Assembly (NCBI GenBank): GCA_934047225.1
Contig: OW203988.1
Coordinates: forward strand, 11,628,229-11,692,228
Direction: 5' to 3'
DNA: 64,000 bases
Origin: Ypsolopha sequella
Lineage: Eukaryota; Arthropoda; Insecta; Lepidoptera; Ypsolophidae
Shown: positions 22,454 to 34,584 of the stretch, in pieces
Position numbering within the stretch: position 1 is the stretch's first letter
How the letters are laid out: each line of letters starts with the position of its first letter
The notes under the pieces: generated by a model
What the model saw: the letters and a program-made list of their open reading frames with translations, nothing else
Databases searched by the model: none
Told to the model about the DNA's origin: nothing
Made by a program: the position numbers and the translations under genes

Positions 22454-23225
22454 ATTTCTAGGACTTAGAAGTAGGGAATATAGTTTTAATATTACAGAAC
22501 CGGACCCCCCTTAAGTGGGGTTAGCGGGTGAAAGATACAGATTTCTTAATTTTGTTGTTGTTTGTGTGCTAATCCTAGCCTTCATACCAAATTTCAGCTT
22601 TCTAGGACTTCAGGAAGTTTGGAATTGAAATTTTCATTTAATACAGAACGACCTCCCCTTAAGAGGGGTTGGAGGTTAAAAGTTACAGATTTCTTCATTT
22701 TTTCCTCGTTTGTGTGGTAATTCTAGCCTGCATACCAAATTTCAGCTTTCTAGGACTCCAGGAAGTTTGGAACTGAAACTTTTATTTAATACAGAACCAG
22801 ACCCCCCTTTAAAGGGGTTGGAAGTGGGTGAAAGTTAGAGATTTATTAATTTTCTTGTTGTTTGTGTGCTAGTCCTAGTCCGCATTCAACATTTCAGCTT
22901 TCTAGGACTTCAGGAAGTTTGGAATTGAAATTTTTATTTAATACAGAACCAGACCCTCCTTAAGAGGGGTTGGAGGGTGAAAGTTACAAATTTCTTAACT
23001 TTCTTGTTGTTTGTGTGCTAGTCCTAGCCTGCATACCAAATTTTAGCTTTCTAGGACTTCAGGAAGTTTGGAATTTAAATTTTTAATTAATACAGAACCA
23101 GACCCCCCTTAAGAGGGGTTGGAGGGTGAAAATTACAGATTTCTTAATTTTCTTGTTGTTTGTGTGCTAGTCCTAGCCTGCATACCAAATTTTAGCTTTC
23201 TAGGACTTCAGGAAGTACCCTAAAT
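22454..23225 (+). repeat. Tandem repeat, ~149 bp unit, about five copies
   Basis: The phrase TTTCTAGGACTTCAGGAAGT recurs at about 22600, 22750, 22898, 23050 and 23198. Each unit carries TTTGTGTGCTA(G/A)TCCTAGCC and an imperfect CCCCTTAAGAGGGG palindrome. A (GTGA)n run at 23238-23260 follows. No coding. Confidence 0.85.
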
Positions 23226-23435
23226 TTTTGATGATCATCAGTGAGTGAGTGAGTGAGTGACGAAATCGACGTATTTTAGGTATTAATAACATTCAAAGTA
23301 TAAAAGCTAGACAAATGAAACTTATCGTGTTTAATAAGACTGCTTCCTACATTGTTATCTTGAGAATTTGGTATGTCTAGTATTATCTGGACCGAAGCTG
23401 TGAGGGTTCGAAAATATGCCGAAACGCTTCAAGAC

Positions 23436-23563
23436 AAGGTACGTAGTGCCCCGCTTCCTTTGGCTCGTCTTGGCGGGGGGTACTGTCGTGCCCCCAGAAA
23501 AAGGTACGTAGTGCCCCGCTTCCTTTGGCTCGTCTTGGCGGGGGGCACTGTCGTGCCCCCAGA
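23436..23563 (+). repeat. Two-copy 65 bp tandem duplication, GC-rich
   Basis: AAGGTACGTAGTGCCCCGCT starts at 23436 and again at 23501. Each copy can fold because GTGCCCCGC pairs with GCGGGGGGCAC in the second copy. The open frames here come from the duplication. Confidence 0.85.
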
Positions 23564-23683
23564 TTCCAGTACAACTTCTATGTTGTCTGTAATTACATGT
23601 TTTTAAGATAAATATTTTTGTTTGTTCACAACTTCATTTCGGACAACTTCATCTAAACAACCTAAAATTATGTAAATAATAAA

Positions 23684-23842
23684 GCCGATTCTGAAGGTTT
23701 TAATATTAGTTTTAGTGCTGTCAAAACTTAAATTTTTTCAAAGTAATATAACTTCTAACCCTAAAAATTAAGGATTATTTTGCAATGAAGAAAATTAAGT
23801 TTTGACAGCACTAAAACTAAAATTAAAGCCTTCAGAATCGGG
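23684..23842. mobile_element. Foldback MITE, ~159 bp
   Basis: CCGATTCTGAAGGTTTTAAT..TTTTAGTGCTGTCAAAACTT at the left is mirrored by AAGTTTTGACAGCACTAAAA..AGCCTTCAGAATCGG at the right, with a short AT-rich centre. Confidence 0.85.
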
Positions 23843-24125
23843 TATAATATATGGATAGCTTTAAATATGACTGTGTAAACATGCTGAAGGAAATCTTGGC
23901 TGTCGTCTTCGCATCTTCAATATTCAATTTTAATATACCACTAATATACCAATATACCACTAATTATACAAGTGTTATTCAAGATCACGTTGTTAGTCGG
24001 TTTAATTATTTTTCTAGTAATTGAGGGTTTTATTTTTTAATATAACCAACCTTTTAGTTATAATGATTTTGTTTTTAACTGTGTCGAGTAATAATCAAGT
24101 GGAATAATTTGAATTTGTACCTATA

Positions 24126-27100
24126 CCACTGTACTTGTACCACTGTACTTGTACCACTGCACTTGCACGTACCCCTTTACGAGCAAGTTACGACTTTGGA
24201 ATACGTACCACTGTACTTGTACCGCTGTACTGGTACCAGTGTGCTAGTTCCATTGTACTTGGTCCACTGCACTTGTACCATTTTACTTGTACCACTGTAC
24301 TGGTACCAGTGTGCTTGGTCCACTGTACTTGTACCACTGTACTGGTACCACTGTACTGGTACCAATGTGCTAGTTCCACTGTACTGGTACGACTGTACTG
24401 GTACCAGTGTCCTTGGTCCACTGTACTTGTACCACTGTACTGGTACCACTGTACTTGTACCACTGTACTGGTACCAATGTGCTAGTTCCACTGTACTTGT
24501 ATCACTGTACTGGTACCACTGTACTAGTACCACTGTACTAGTACCACTGTACTTGTACCACTGTACTGGTACCACTGTACTTGTACCACTGTACTGGTAC
24601 CAATGTGCTAGTACCAGTATGCTTGGTCCACTGTTGTACTGCTGTACTAGTAGTACCAGTATGCTATTTCCACTGTACTTGTGCCAGTGTGCTTGATCCA
24701 CTGTACTTGTACCACTGTACTGGTACCAATGTGCTAGTTCCACTGTACTGGTACCAGTGTCCTTGGTCCACTGTACTTGTACCACTGTACTGGTACCACT
24801 GTACTTGTACCACTGTACTGGTACCAATGTGCTAGTTCCACTGTACTTGTATCACTGTACTGGTACCACTGTACTAGTACCAGTATGCTAGTTCCACTGT
24901 ACTTGTGCCAGTGTGCTTGATCCACTGTACTTGTACCACTGTACTGGTACCAATGTGCTAGTTCCACTGTAATGGTACCAGTGTCCTTGGTCCACTGTAC
25001 TTGTACCACTGTACTGGTACCACTGTACTTGTACCACTGTACTGGTACCAATGTGCTAGTTCCACTGTACTTGTATCACTGTACTGGTACCACTGTACTA
25101 GTACCAGTATGCTAGTTCCACTGTACTTGTACCAGTGTCCTTGGTCCACTGTACTTGTACCACTGTACTGGTACCACTGTACTTGTACCACTGTACTGGT
25201 ACCAATGTGCTAGTTCCACTGTACTTGTATCACTGTACTGGTACCACTGTACTAGTACCAGTATGCTAGTTCCACTGTACTTGTGCCAGTGTGCTTGATC
25301 CACTGTACTTGTACCACTGTACTGGTACCAATGTGCTAGTTCCACTGTAATGGTACCAGTGTCCTTGGTCCACTGTACTTGTACCACTGTACTGGTACCA
25401 CTGTACTTGTACCACTGTACTGGTACCAATGTGCTAGTTCCACTGTACTTGTATCACTGTACTGGTACCACTGTACTAGTACCAGTATGCTAGTTCCACT
25501 GTACTTGTACCAGTGTCCTTGGTCCACTGTACTTGTACCACTGTACTGGTACCACTGTACTTGTACCACTGTACTGGTACCAATGTGCTAGTTCCACTGT
25601 ACTTGTATCACTGTACTGGTACCACTGTACTAGTACCAGTATGCTAGTTCCACTGTACTTGTGCCAGTGTGCTTGGTCCACTGTACTTGTACCACTGTAC
25701 TGGTACCACTGTACTTGTACCACTGTACTGGTACCAATGTGCTAGTTCCACTGTACTTGTATCACTGTACTGGTACCACTGTACTAGTACCAGTATGCTA
25801 GTTCCACTGTACTTGTACTAGTGTCCTTGGTCCACTGTACTTGTACCACTGTACTGGTACCACTGTACTTGTACCACTGTACTGGTACCAATGTGCTAGT
25901 TCCACTGTACTTGTATCACTGTACTGGTACCACTGTACTAGTACCAGTATGCTAGTTCCACTGTACTTGTACCAGTGTCCTTGGTCCACTGTACTTGTAC
26001 CACTGTACTGGTACCACTGTACTGGTACCAATGTGCTAGTTCCACTGTACTTGTATCACTGTACTGGTACCACTGTACTAGTACCAGTATGCTAGTTCCA
26101 CTGTACTTGTACCAGTGTCCTTGGTCCACTGTACTTGTACCACTGTACTGGTACCACTGTACTAGTACCAGTATGCTAGTTCCACTGTACTTGTACCAGT
26201 GTCCTTGGTCCACTGTACTTGTACCACTGTACTGGTACCACTGTACTAGTACCAGTATGCTAGTTCCACTGTACTTGTACCAGTGTCCTTGGTCCACTGT
26301 ACTTGTACCACTGTACTGGTACCACTGTACTTGTACCACTGTACTGGTACCAATGTGCTAGTTCCACTGTACTTGTATCACTGTACTGGTACCACTGTAC
26401 TAGTACCAGTATGCTAGTTCCACTGTACTTGTGCCAGTGTGCTTGATCCACTGTACTTGTACCACTGTACTGGTACCAATGTGCTAGTTCCACTGTAATG
26501 GTACCAGTGTCCTTGGTCCACTGTACTTGTACCACTGTACTGGTACCACTGTACTTGTACCACTGTACTGGTACCAATGTGCTAGTTCCACTGTACTTGT
26601 ATCACTGTACTGGTACCACTGTACTAGTACCAGTATGCTAGTTCCACTGTACTTGTACCAGTGTCCTTGGTCCACTGTACTTGTACCACTGTACTGGTAC
26701 CACTGTACTTGTACCACTGTACTGGTACCAATGTGCTAGTTCCACTGTACTTGTACCACTGTACTGGTACCACTGTACTAGTACCAGTATGCTAGTTCCA
26801 CTGTACTTGTACCAGTGTCCTTGGTCCACTGTACTTGTACCACTGTACTGGTACCACTGTACTAGTACCAGTATGCTAGTTCCACTGTACTTGTACCAGT
26901 GTCCTTGGTCCACTGTACTTGTACCACTGTACTGGTACCACTGTACTTGTACCACTGTACTGGTACCAATGTGCTAGTTCCACTGTACTTGTACCACTGT
27001 ACTTGTACCACTGTACTGGTACCAATGTGCTAGTTCCACTGTACTTGTACCACTGTACTGGTACCACTGTACTAGTACCAGTATGCTAGTTCCACTGTAC

Positions 27101-30100
27101 TTGTACCAGTGTCCTTGGTCCACTGTACTTGTACCACTGTACTGGTACCACTGTACTTGTACCACTGTACTGGTACCAATGTGCTAGTTCCACTGTACTT
27201 GTACCACTGTACTTGTACCACTGTACTGGTACCAATGTGCTAGTTCCACTGTACTGGTACCAATGTGCTAGTTCCACTGTACTGGTACCACTGTACTAGT
27301 ACCAGTATGCTAGTTCCACTGTACTTGTACCAGTGTCCTTGGTCCACTGTACTTGTACCACTGTACTGGTACCACTGTACTAGTACCAGTATGCTAGTTC
27401 CACTGTACTTGTACCAGTGTCCTTGGTCCACTGTACTTGTACCACTGTACTGGTACCACTGTACTGGTACCAATGTGCTAGTTCCACTGTACTTGTATCA
27501 CTGTACTGGTACCACTGTACTAGTACCAGTATGCTAGTTCCACTGTACTTGTACCAGTGTCCTTGGTCCACTGTACTTGTACCACTGTACTGGTACCACT
27601 GTACTAGTACCAGTATGCTAGTTCCACTGTACTTGTACCAGTGTCCTTGGTCCACTGTACTTGTACCACTGTACTGGTACCACTGTACTTGTACCACTGT
27701 ACTGGTACCAATGTGCTAGTTCCACTGTACTTGTACCACTGTACTTGTACCACTGTACTGGTACCAATGTGCTAGTTCCACTGTACTGGTACCAATGTGC
27801 TAGTTCCACTGTACTTGTATCACTGTACTGGTACCACTGTACTAGTACCAGTATGCTAGTTCCACTGTACTTGTACCAGTGTCCTTGGTCCACTGTACTT
27901 GTACCACTGTACTGGTACCACTGTACTAGTACCAGTATGCTAGTTCCACTGTACTTGTACCAGTGTCCTTGGTCCACTGTACTTGTACCACTGTACTGGT
28001 ACCACTGTACTTGTACCACTGTACTGGTACCAATGTGCTAGTTCCACTGTACTTGTACCACTGTACTTGTACCACTGTACTGGTACCAATGTGCTAGTTC
28101 CACTGTACTGGTACCAATGTGCTAGTTCCACTGTACTGGTACCACTGTACTAGTACCAGTATGCTAGTTCCACTGTACTTGTACCAGTGTCCTTGGTCCA
28201 CTGTACTTGTACCACTGTACTGGTACCACTGTACTAGTACCAGTATGCTAGTTCCACTGTACTTGTACCAGTGTCCTTGGTCCACTGTACTTGTACCACT
28301 GTACTGGTACCACTGTACTTGTACCACTGTACTGGTACCAATGTGCTAGTTCCACTGTACTTGTACCACTGTACTTGTACCACTGTACTGGTACCAATGT
28401 GCTAGTTCCACTGTACTTGTACCACTGTACTGGTACCACTGTACTAGTACCAGTATGCTAGTTCCACTGTACTTGTACCAGTGTCCTTGGTCCACTGTAC
28501 TTGTACCACTGTACTGGTACCACTGTACTAGTACCAGTATGCTAGTTCCACTGTACTTGTACCAGTGTCCTTGGTCCACTGTACTTGTACCACTGTACTG
28601 GTACCACTGTACTTGTACCACTGTACTGGTACCAATGTGCTAGTTCCACTGTACTTGTACCACTGTACTTGTACCACTGTACTGGTACCAATGTGCTAGT
28701 TCCACTGTACTTGTACCACTGTACTGGTACCACTGTACTAGTACCAGTATGCTAGTTCCACTGTACTTGTACCAGTGTCCTTGGTCCACTGTACTTGTAC
28801 CACTGTACTGGTACCACTGTACTTGTACCACTGTACTGGTACCAATGTGCTAGTTCCACTGTACTTGTACCACTGTACTTGTACCACTGTACTGGTACCA
28901 ATGTGCTAGTTCCACTGTACTGGTACCAATGTGCTAGTTCCACTGTACTGGTACCACTGTACTAGTACCAGTATGCTAGTTCCACTGTACTTGTACCAGT
29001 GTCCTTGGTCCACTGTACTTGTACCACTGTACTGGTACCACTGTACTAGTACCAGTATGCTAGTTCCACTGTACTTGTACCAGTGTCCTTGGTCCACTGT
29101 ACTTGTACCACTGTACTGGTACCACTGTACTTGTACCACTGTACTGGTACCAATGTGCTAGTTCCACTGTACTTGTACCACTGTACTTGTACCACTGTAC
29201 TAGTACCAGTATGCTAGTTCCACTGTACTTGTACCAGTGTCCTTGGTCCACTGTACTTGTACCACTGTACTGGTACCACTGTACTAGTACCAGTATGCTA
29301 GTTCCACTGTACTTGTACCAGTGTACTTGGTCCACTGTACTTGTACCACTGTACTGGTACCACTGTACTTGTACCACTGTACTGGTACCAATGTGCTAGT
29401 TCCACTGTACTTGTACCACTGTACTTGTACCACTGTACTGGTACCAATGTGCTAGTTCCACTGTACTTGTACCACTGTACTGGTACCACTGTACTAGTAC
29501 CAGTATGCTAGTTCCACTGTACTTGTACCAGTGTCCTTGGTCCACTGTACTTGTACCACTGTACTGGTACCACTGTACTTGTACCACTGTACTGGTACCA
29601 ATGTGCTAGTTCCACTGTACTTGTACCACTGTACTTGTACCACTGTACTGGTACCAATGTGCTAGTTCCACTGTACTGGTACCAATGTGCTAGTTCCACT
29701 GTACTTGTATCACTGTACTGGTACCACTGTACTAGTACCAGTATGCTAGTTCCACTGTACTTGTACCAGTGTCCTTGGTCCACTGTACTTGTACCACTGT
29801 ACTGGTACCACTGTACTTGTACCACTGTACTGGTACCAATGTGCTAGTTCCACTGTACTTGTACCACTGTACTTGTACCACTGTACTGGTACCAATGTGC
29901 TAGTTCCACTGTACTTGTACCACTGTACTTGTACCACTGTACTGGTACCAATGTGCTATTTCCACTGTACTGGTACCAATGTGCTAGTTCCACTGTACTT
30001 GTATCACTGTACTGGTACCACTGTACTAGTACCAGTATGCTAGTTCCACTGTACTTGTACCAGTGTCCTTGGTCCACTGTACTTGTACCACTGTACTGGT

Positions 30101-31992
30101 ACCACTGTACTTGTACCACTGTACTGGTACCAATGTGCTAGTTCCACTGTACTTGTACCACTGTACTTGTACCACTGTACTGGTACCAATGTGCTAGTTC
30201 CACTGTACTTGTACCACTGTACTTGTACCACTGTACTGGTACCAATGTGCTAGTTCCACTGTACTGGTACCAATGTGCTAGTTCCACTGTACTTGTATCA
30301 CTGTACTGGTACCACTGTACTAGTACCAGTATGCTAGTTCCACTGTACTTGTACCAGTGTCCTTGGTCCACTGTACTTGTACCACTGTACTGGTACCACT
30401 GTACTTGTACCACTGTACTGGTACCAATGTGCTAGTTCCACTGTACTGGTACCAATGTGCTAGTTCCACTGTACTTGTATCACTGTACTTGTACCACTGT
30501 ACTGGTACCAATGTGCTAGTTCCACTGTACTGGTACCAATGTGCTAGTTCCACTGTACTTGTACCACTGTACTTGTACCACTGTACTGGTACCAATGTGC
30601 TAGTTCCACTGTACTGGTACCAATGTGCTAGTTCCACTGTACTTGTATCACTGTACTGGTACCACTGTACTAGTACCAGTATGCTAGTTCCACTGTACTT
30701 GTACCAGTGTCCTTGGTCCACTGTACTTGTACCACTGTACTGGTACCACTGTACTTGTACCACTGTACTGGTACCAATGTGCTAGTTCCACTGTACTTGT
30801 ACCACTGTACTTGTACCACTGTACTGGTACCAATGTGCTAGTTCCACTGTACTTGTACCACTGTACTTGTACCACTGTACTGGTACCAATGTGCTAGTTC
30901 CACTGTACTGGTACCAATGTGCTAGTTCCACTGTACTTGTATCACTGTACTGGTACCACTGTACTAGTACCAGTATGCTAGTTCCACTGTACTTGTACCA
31001 GTGTCCTTGGTCCACTGTACTTGTACCACTGTACTGGTACCACTGTACTTGTACCACTGTACTGGTACCAATGTGCTAGTTCCACTGTACTGGTACCAAT
31101 GTGCTAGTTCCACTGTACTTGTACCACTGTACTTGTACCACTGTACTGGTACCAATGTGCTAGTTCCACTGTACTTGTACCACTGTACTTGTACCACTGT
31201 ACTGGTACCAATGTGCTAGTTCCACTGTACTGGTACCAATGTGCTAGTTCCACTGTACTTGTATCACTGTACTGGTACCACTGTACTAGTACCAGTATGC
31301 TAGTTCCACTGTACTTGTACCAGTGTCCTTGGTCCACTGTACTTGTACCACTGTACTGGTACCACTGTACTTGTACCACTGTACTGGTACCAATGTGCTA
31401 GTTCCACTGTACTTGTACCACTGTACTTGTACCACTGTACTGGTACCAATGTGCTAGTTCCACTGTACTTGTACCACTGTACTTGTACCACTGTACTGGT
31501 ACCAATGTGCTAGTACCAGTATGCTTGGTCCACTGTTGTACTGCTGTACTAGTAGTACCAGTATGCTATTTCCACTGTACTTGTGCCAGTGTGCTTGATC
31601 CACTGTACTTGTACCACTGTACTGGTACCAATGTGCTAGTTCCACTGTACTTGTACCACTGTACTTGTACCACTGTACTGGTACCAATGTGCTAGTTCCA
31701 CTGTACTTGTACCACTGTACGTGTACCACTGTACTGGTACCAATGTGCTAGTTCCACTGTACTTGTACCACTGTACGTGTACCACTGTACTGGTACCAAT
31801 GTGCTAGTTCCACTGTACTTGTACCACTGTACGTGTACCACTGTACTGGTACCAATGTGCTAGTTCCACTGTACTTGTACCACTGTACGTGTACCACTGT
31901 ACTGGTACCAATGTGCTAGTTCCACTGTACTTGTACCACTGTACGTGTACCACTGTACTGGTACCAGTGTGCTTGGTTTACTGTACCGGTAC
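24126..31992 (+). repeat. Giant minisatellite: 14 bp unit, about 560 copies, with higher-order repeats
   Basis: Tandem array of CCACTGTACTTGTA and a limited set of variants: CCACTGTACTGGTA, CCACTGTACTAGTA, CCAATGTGCTAGTT, CCAGTATGCTAGTT, CCAGTGTCCTTGGT. Variants are ordered into higher-order units: an 11-mer (154 bp), a 6-mer (84 bp, the 11-mer minus five units), 4-mers (56 bp) and others. The last 280 bp is a distinct 56 bp unit carrying CCACTGTACGTGTA, repeated five times. Near the left edge (24167-24205) one stretch of non-repeat sequence interrupts the array. Nearly every unit has one or two GTAC tetramers, often as GGTACC. Open frames of up to 216 codons on either strand are artefacts: three units equal 14 codons, so every frame reads the same cyclic peptide. 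Confidence 0.98.
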
Positions 31993-32129
31993 TATTTTGT
32001 AACTAGTAATATTTTTATCCTCTACCAGAGTACTCTACCTTTAGTACTCTACCAGTTTTACGTGTGAACTAGGCTTTAGTACCTACGTAGTAAATTAAGA
32101 TAAACTTATTAGTGTCAGAAAAAAATATT

Positions 32130-32460
32130 TTTACGAAAAAGCTGCAACTTCCTTTTGCCTTCGTGTGACGTCACTTGAGAAATAGCTGTTTAGAAATGTG
32201 TCCTTTGCTATCAACATAAATTTAAAAAAATTTGCTGATGAGTAGACAGACAAGAGACAGAATTTTTTATAAGCAGTCACTCATCACAATCAGTATCATG
32301 TCTAAAATTCTCAAGTGACGTCATAATCATAACTGACAATTCATTAAAAATTCATATAATAATAATGGTTAATTTATTTACTAAAATGGCGTATATTGTC
32401 AGAAAAAAAAAACCTAATAAAAATCCTTTTGAAATTAAGCTATGGGAATTGATTAATTAA
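32130..32460 (+). repeat. Dispersed repeat, second copy at 46733-47065
   Basis: ATGTGTCCTTTGCTATCAA, GATGAGTAGACAGACA, TTTTTTATAAGCA, AATTCTCAAGTGACG and AAGC(T/C)ATGGGAATT occur in the same order and orientation in both copies. Confidence 0.65.
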
Positions 32461-32686
32461 GTGATTTGAATGGTACGGAACCATCAGGCCGCGAATCCTA
32501 CTCGCACTTAACGTTTTTTTTTAAAGATATCTAAAATGTGATGCAAGGAAACCCACGACCAAGTGCATTACCAGTAACACCTTGGTTGTATTTACACATT
32601 TTGTTAGTTTACTTTAACTATTATTACAGCAATTTGGATACTAATTGAATCGTTTAGATTTTGATTCAGCTAGCCTTGTGTGTGTA

Positions 32687-33427
32687 CAGTGGCGGATTTA
32701 GGGGGGGGGGGGGGGAGCTGATGCCCCCACATAATATACGTTATAGGACTAACACATTATTTTATACATATCAGTCGGCTTATGATGGCCTCACAGATGA
32801 CGTCGAAATATACCGAAAAATATAAAGTTTATTTTTTCATTATTATTGTCTAATGTCGTAAACTATAAATAAAAGGCTAATATAGCTAAAATTATATTTA
32901 TTCATATTTTTTATACTACTATACTAATTATGTTGTACAGTGGAGATCACATCAATTTATACACATTGGACTTTGAACTCTCTATAGGGGTTAATTTAGT
33001 ATTGAAAGTGTATATAGCTTGATGTGATGTCCATTGTACTGCAGTCTTCAATTTACTTACCAACATGTATTTCAATAGTACAGGATATGGTATTTACCAT
33101 AATTTTCTGAAAAATATTTTGTACCTATACAAGGTGACTTTTTGATCATCGGCCAAATTCATACTGGAATTTGAAATGAATTTGGACGATGATCAAAAAT
33201 TCACCTTGTATATCTCACTATAGGGGCTAATTTAGTACTGCAAATGTATATAGCTTGATGTGATGTCCATTGTACTGCAGTTTTCAATTTACTTACCAAC
33301 ATGTATTTCAATAGTACAGGATATGGTATTAACTATGGTATTTTCTAAAAAGGCTTGAAGAAAACCTACCCTCAGTCCCCCAAAAATGTTGGTACAAATA
33401 TTTAATATGTTCCTGGATCCGCCACTG
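32687..33427. mobile_element. hAT-like non-autonomous element with internal duplication and a nested MITE
   Basis: CAGTGGCGGATTTAGG at the left and CCTGGATCCGCCACTG at the right are hAT-type inverted ends; a 15 G run follows the left end. Inside, about 115 bp at 32977-33092 (AGCTTGATGTGATGTCCATT, CAACATGTATTTCAATAGTA) is repeated at 33217-33335. An 83 bp MITE sits between the copies. No matching 8 bp target duplication was seen. Confidence 0.7.
33128..33210. mobile_element. 83 bp MITE, TACAAGGTG family, TA target duplication
   Basis: TACAAGGTGACTTTTTGATC at the left and GATCAAAAATTCACCTTGTA at the right make an almost complete palindrome flanked by TA on both sides, as in Tc1/mariner-type MITEs. 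Larger family copies are at 39481-39752 and 12109-12300. Confidence 0.85.
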
Positions 33428-33529
33428 TGATCTCCACCACTGTAAGATCATTACAATCATGATGGTGATGCGAATGAACCAGTCTTCAATGTTGCTTGAC
33501 TTTGTACCTTATGTTATGAAAAAGAAAAA

Positions 33530-34200
33530 GAAGAATAGAAAAAGGAATGCTGCGGTGGTTTTGACATGTAAAGAGAATTAATGAAAGTAGAGGGACCAAA
33601 TAAAATTTCAATGCATGTGCTCGTAAAGGCCCACTTTTTATGCATCAAAACCGAACAGAAAGTCTTTTATTTTGCCCTAGGGCTTTATTATTTTTTTATT
33701 TATTTACAATGGTTGGCTAACGTGCAGCCTTTCCTGTGTACCATAAATGTCATACTTTTTTTCCCACTGTTTAACGGATACAGTCCTTTTGAGCCAATTA
33801 CAATTTAAAGTTCACAAAATTATATTTGTTTTATTTCCTCACACTATGCATTGAAAAACGTAGTATGATACACGGGCGTAAGAGCAATAAATTACTCGGT
33901 TACGTTTAAAACACTCGCTACGCTCGTGTTTTAAATCGTCCTCGTAATTTATTCCTTTGCGCCCTTGTAGCATAAACTACTATTATGGTGCGCAAGTGGA
34001 AGGTACAGCTCGAGCAGGCCGCCCTAGAAGGAAATTGGCGACATACTGAGGGCAAAGTCAACAGTACCCGCAATAGAAAAGCTTGTATGACTAGATTGAT
34101 GGATGTGGAAGAGGCGAAGGAGGTGTGTCTGGGTCGTAGTAGATGGTAATCTGTAGTCTCTGCCTACCCCTCTGGGAGACAGGCGTGAGGATATGTATAT
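33530..34200 (+). pseudogene. LINE RT C-terminus interrupted by a 376 bp element
   Basis: 33535-33606 reads KGMLRWF, a stop, HVKRINES; the same ORF resumes at 33983 with YGAQVEGTARAGRPRRKLAT in broken frames and continues to RLMDVEEAKEVCLGRSRW near 34140. The gap is filled exactly by copy B of the 'TTCAATGCATGTG' element (33607-33982), so that element inserted into an older LINE. Confidence 0.75.
33607..33982 (+). mobile_element. 380 bp dispersed element, copy B, nested in a LINE
   Basis: Same ends as copy A (TTCAATGCATGTGCTCG ... GCATAAACTACTA). The surrounding LINE gives its exact insertion borders. Confidence 0.75.
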
Positions 34201-34584
34201 TTGTATTGAAGTATAACGTAATGTTATCGGAAATATATAAAATACGGCATTATATAATTCATTGTATACATAATACATATTATTTATATAAATATATATA
34301 AAAATATCCAACCATATTAATATATATAATTGAAAGACACTTTTACACGACCGAAGCACAGGGAAAAAGCTGTACTGACTAATAATAATGTACTAAAATA
34401 GTAAGTATCTATATATTGAATATTTTTGCGAAATTTTAAATGAAATGGGTTATTTATTATAATTTTTACAATATTTTTCTGTCTTTCTGTCTGTCTGTAT
34501 GTCCCGTTATAATTCGAGAACTACTTGAAATGGATTTGGATGCGGTTTTCTTTATTATCACTGTAGTTATATTATTTAACATAA

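Noticed and set aside
23373..23606. Overlapping open frames on both strands around the GC-rich duplication
   Set aside because: They are the by-product of a 65 bp tandem duplication and share no similarity with known proteins.
24109..31729. Dozens of open frames (up to 216 codons) reading VLVPLYWYHCTGT- or QYSGTSTVVQVQW-type peptides on both strands
   Set aside because: They arise from the 14 bp repeat: three units make 14 codons, so all frames give the same cyclic peptide and remain open until a CTAG-containing unit supplies a stop. Both strands are open at once, and there is no promoter or splice context.
22454..32000. CRISPR-like look of regularly spaced repeats
   Set aside because: The units are contiguous without unique spacers, in a eukaryotic genome, with no cas genes.
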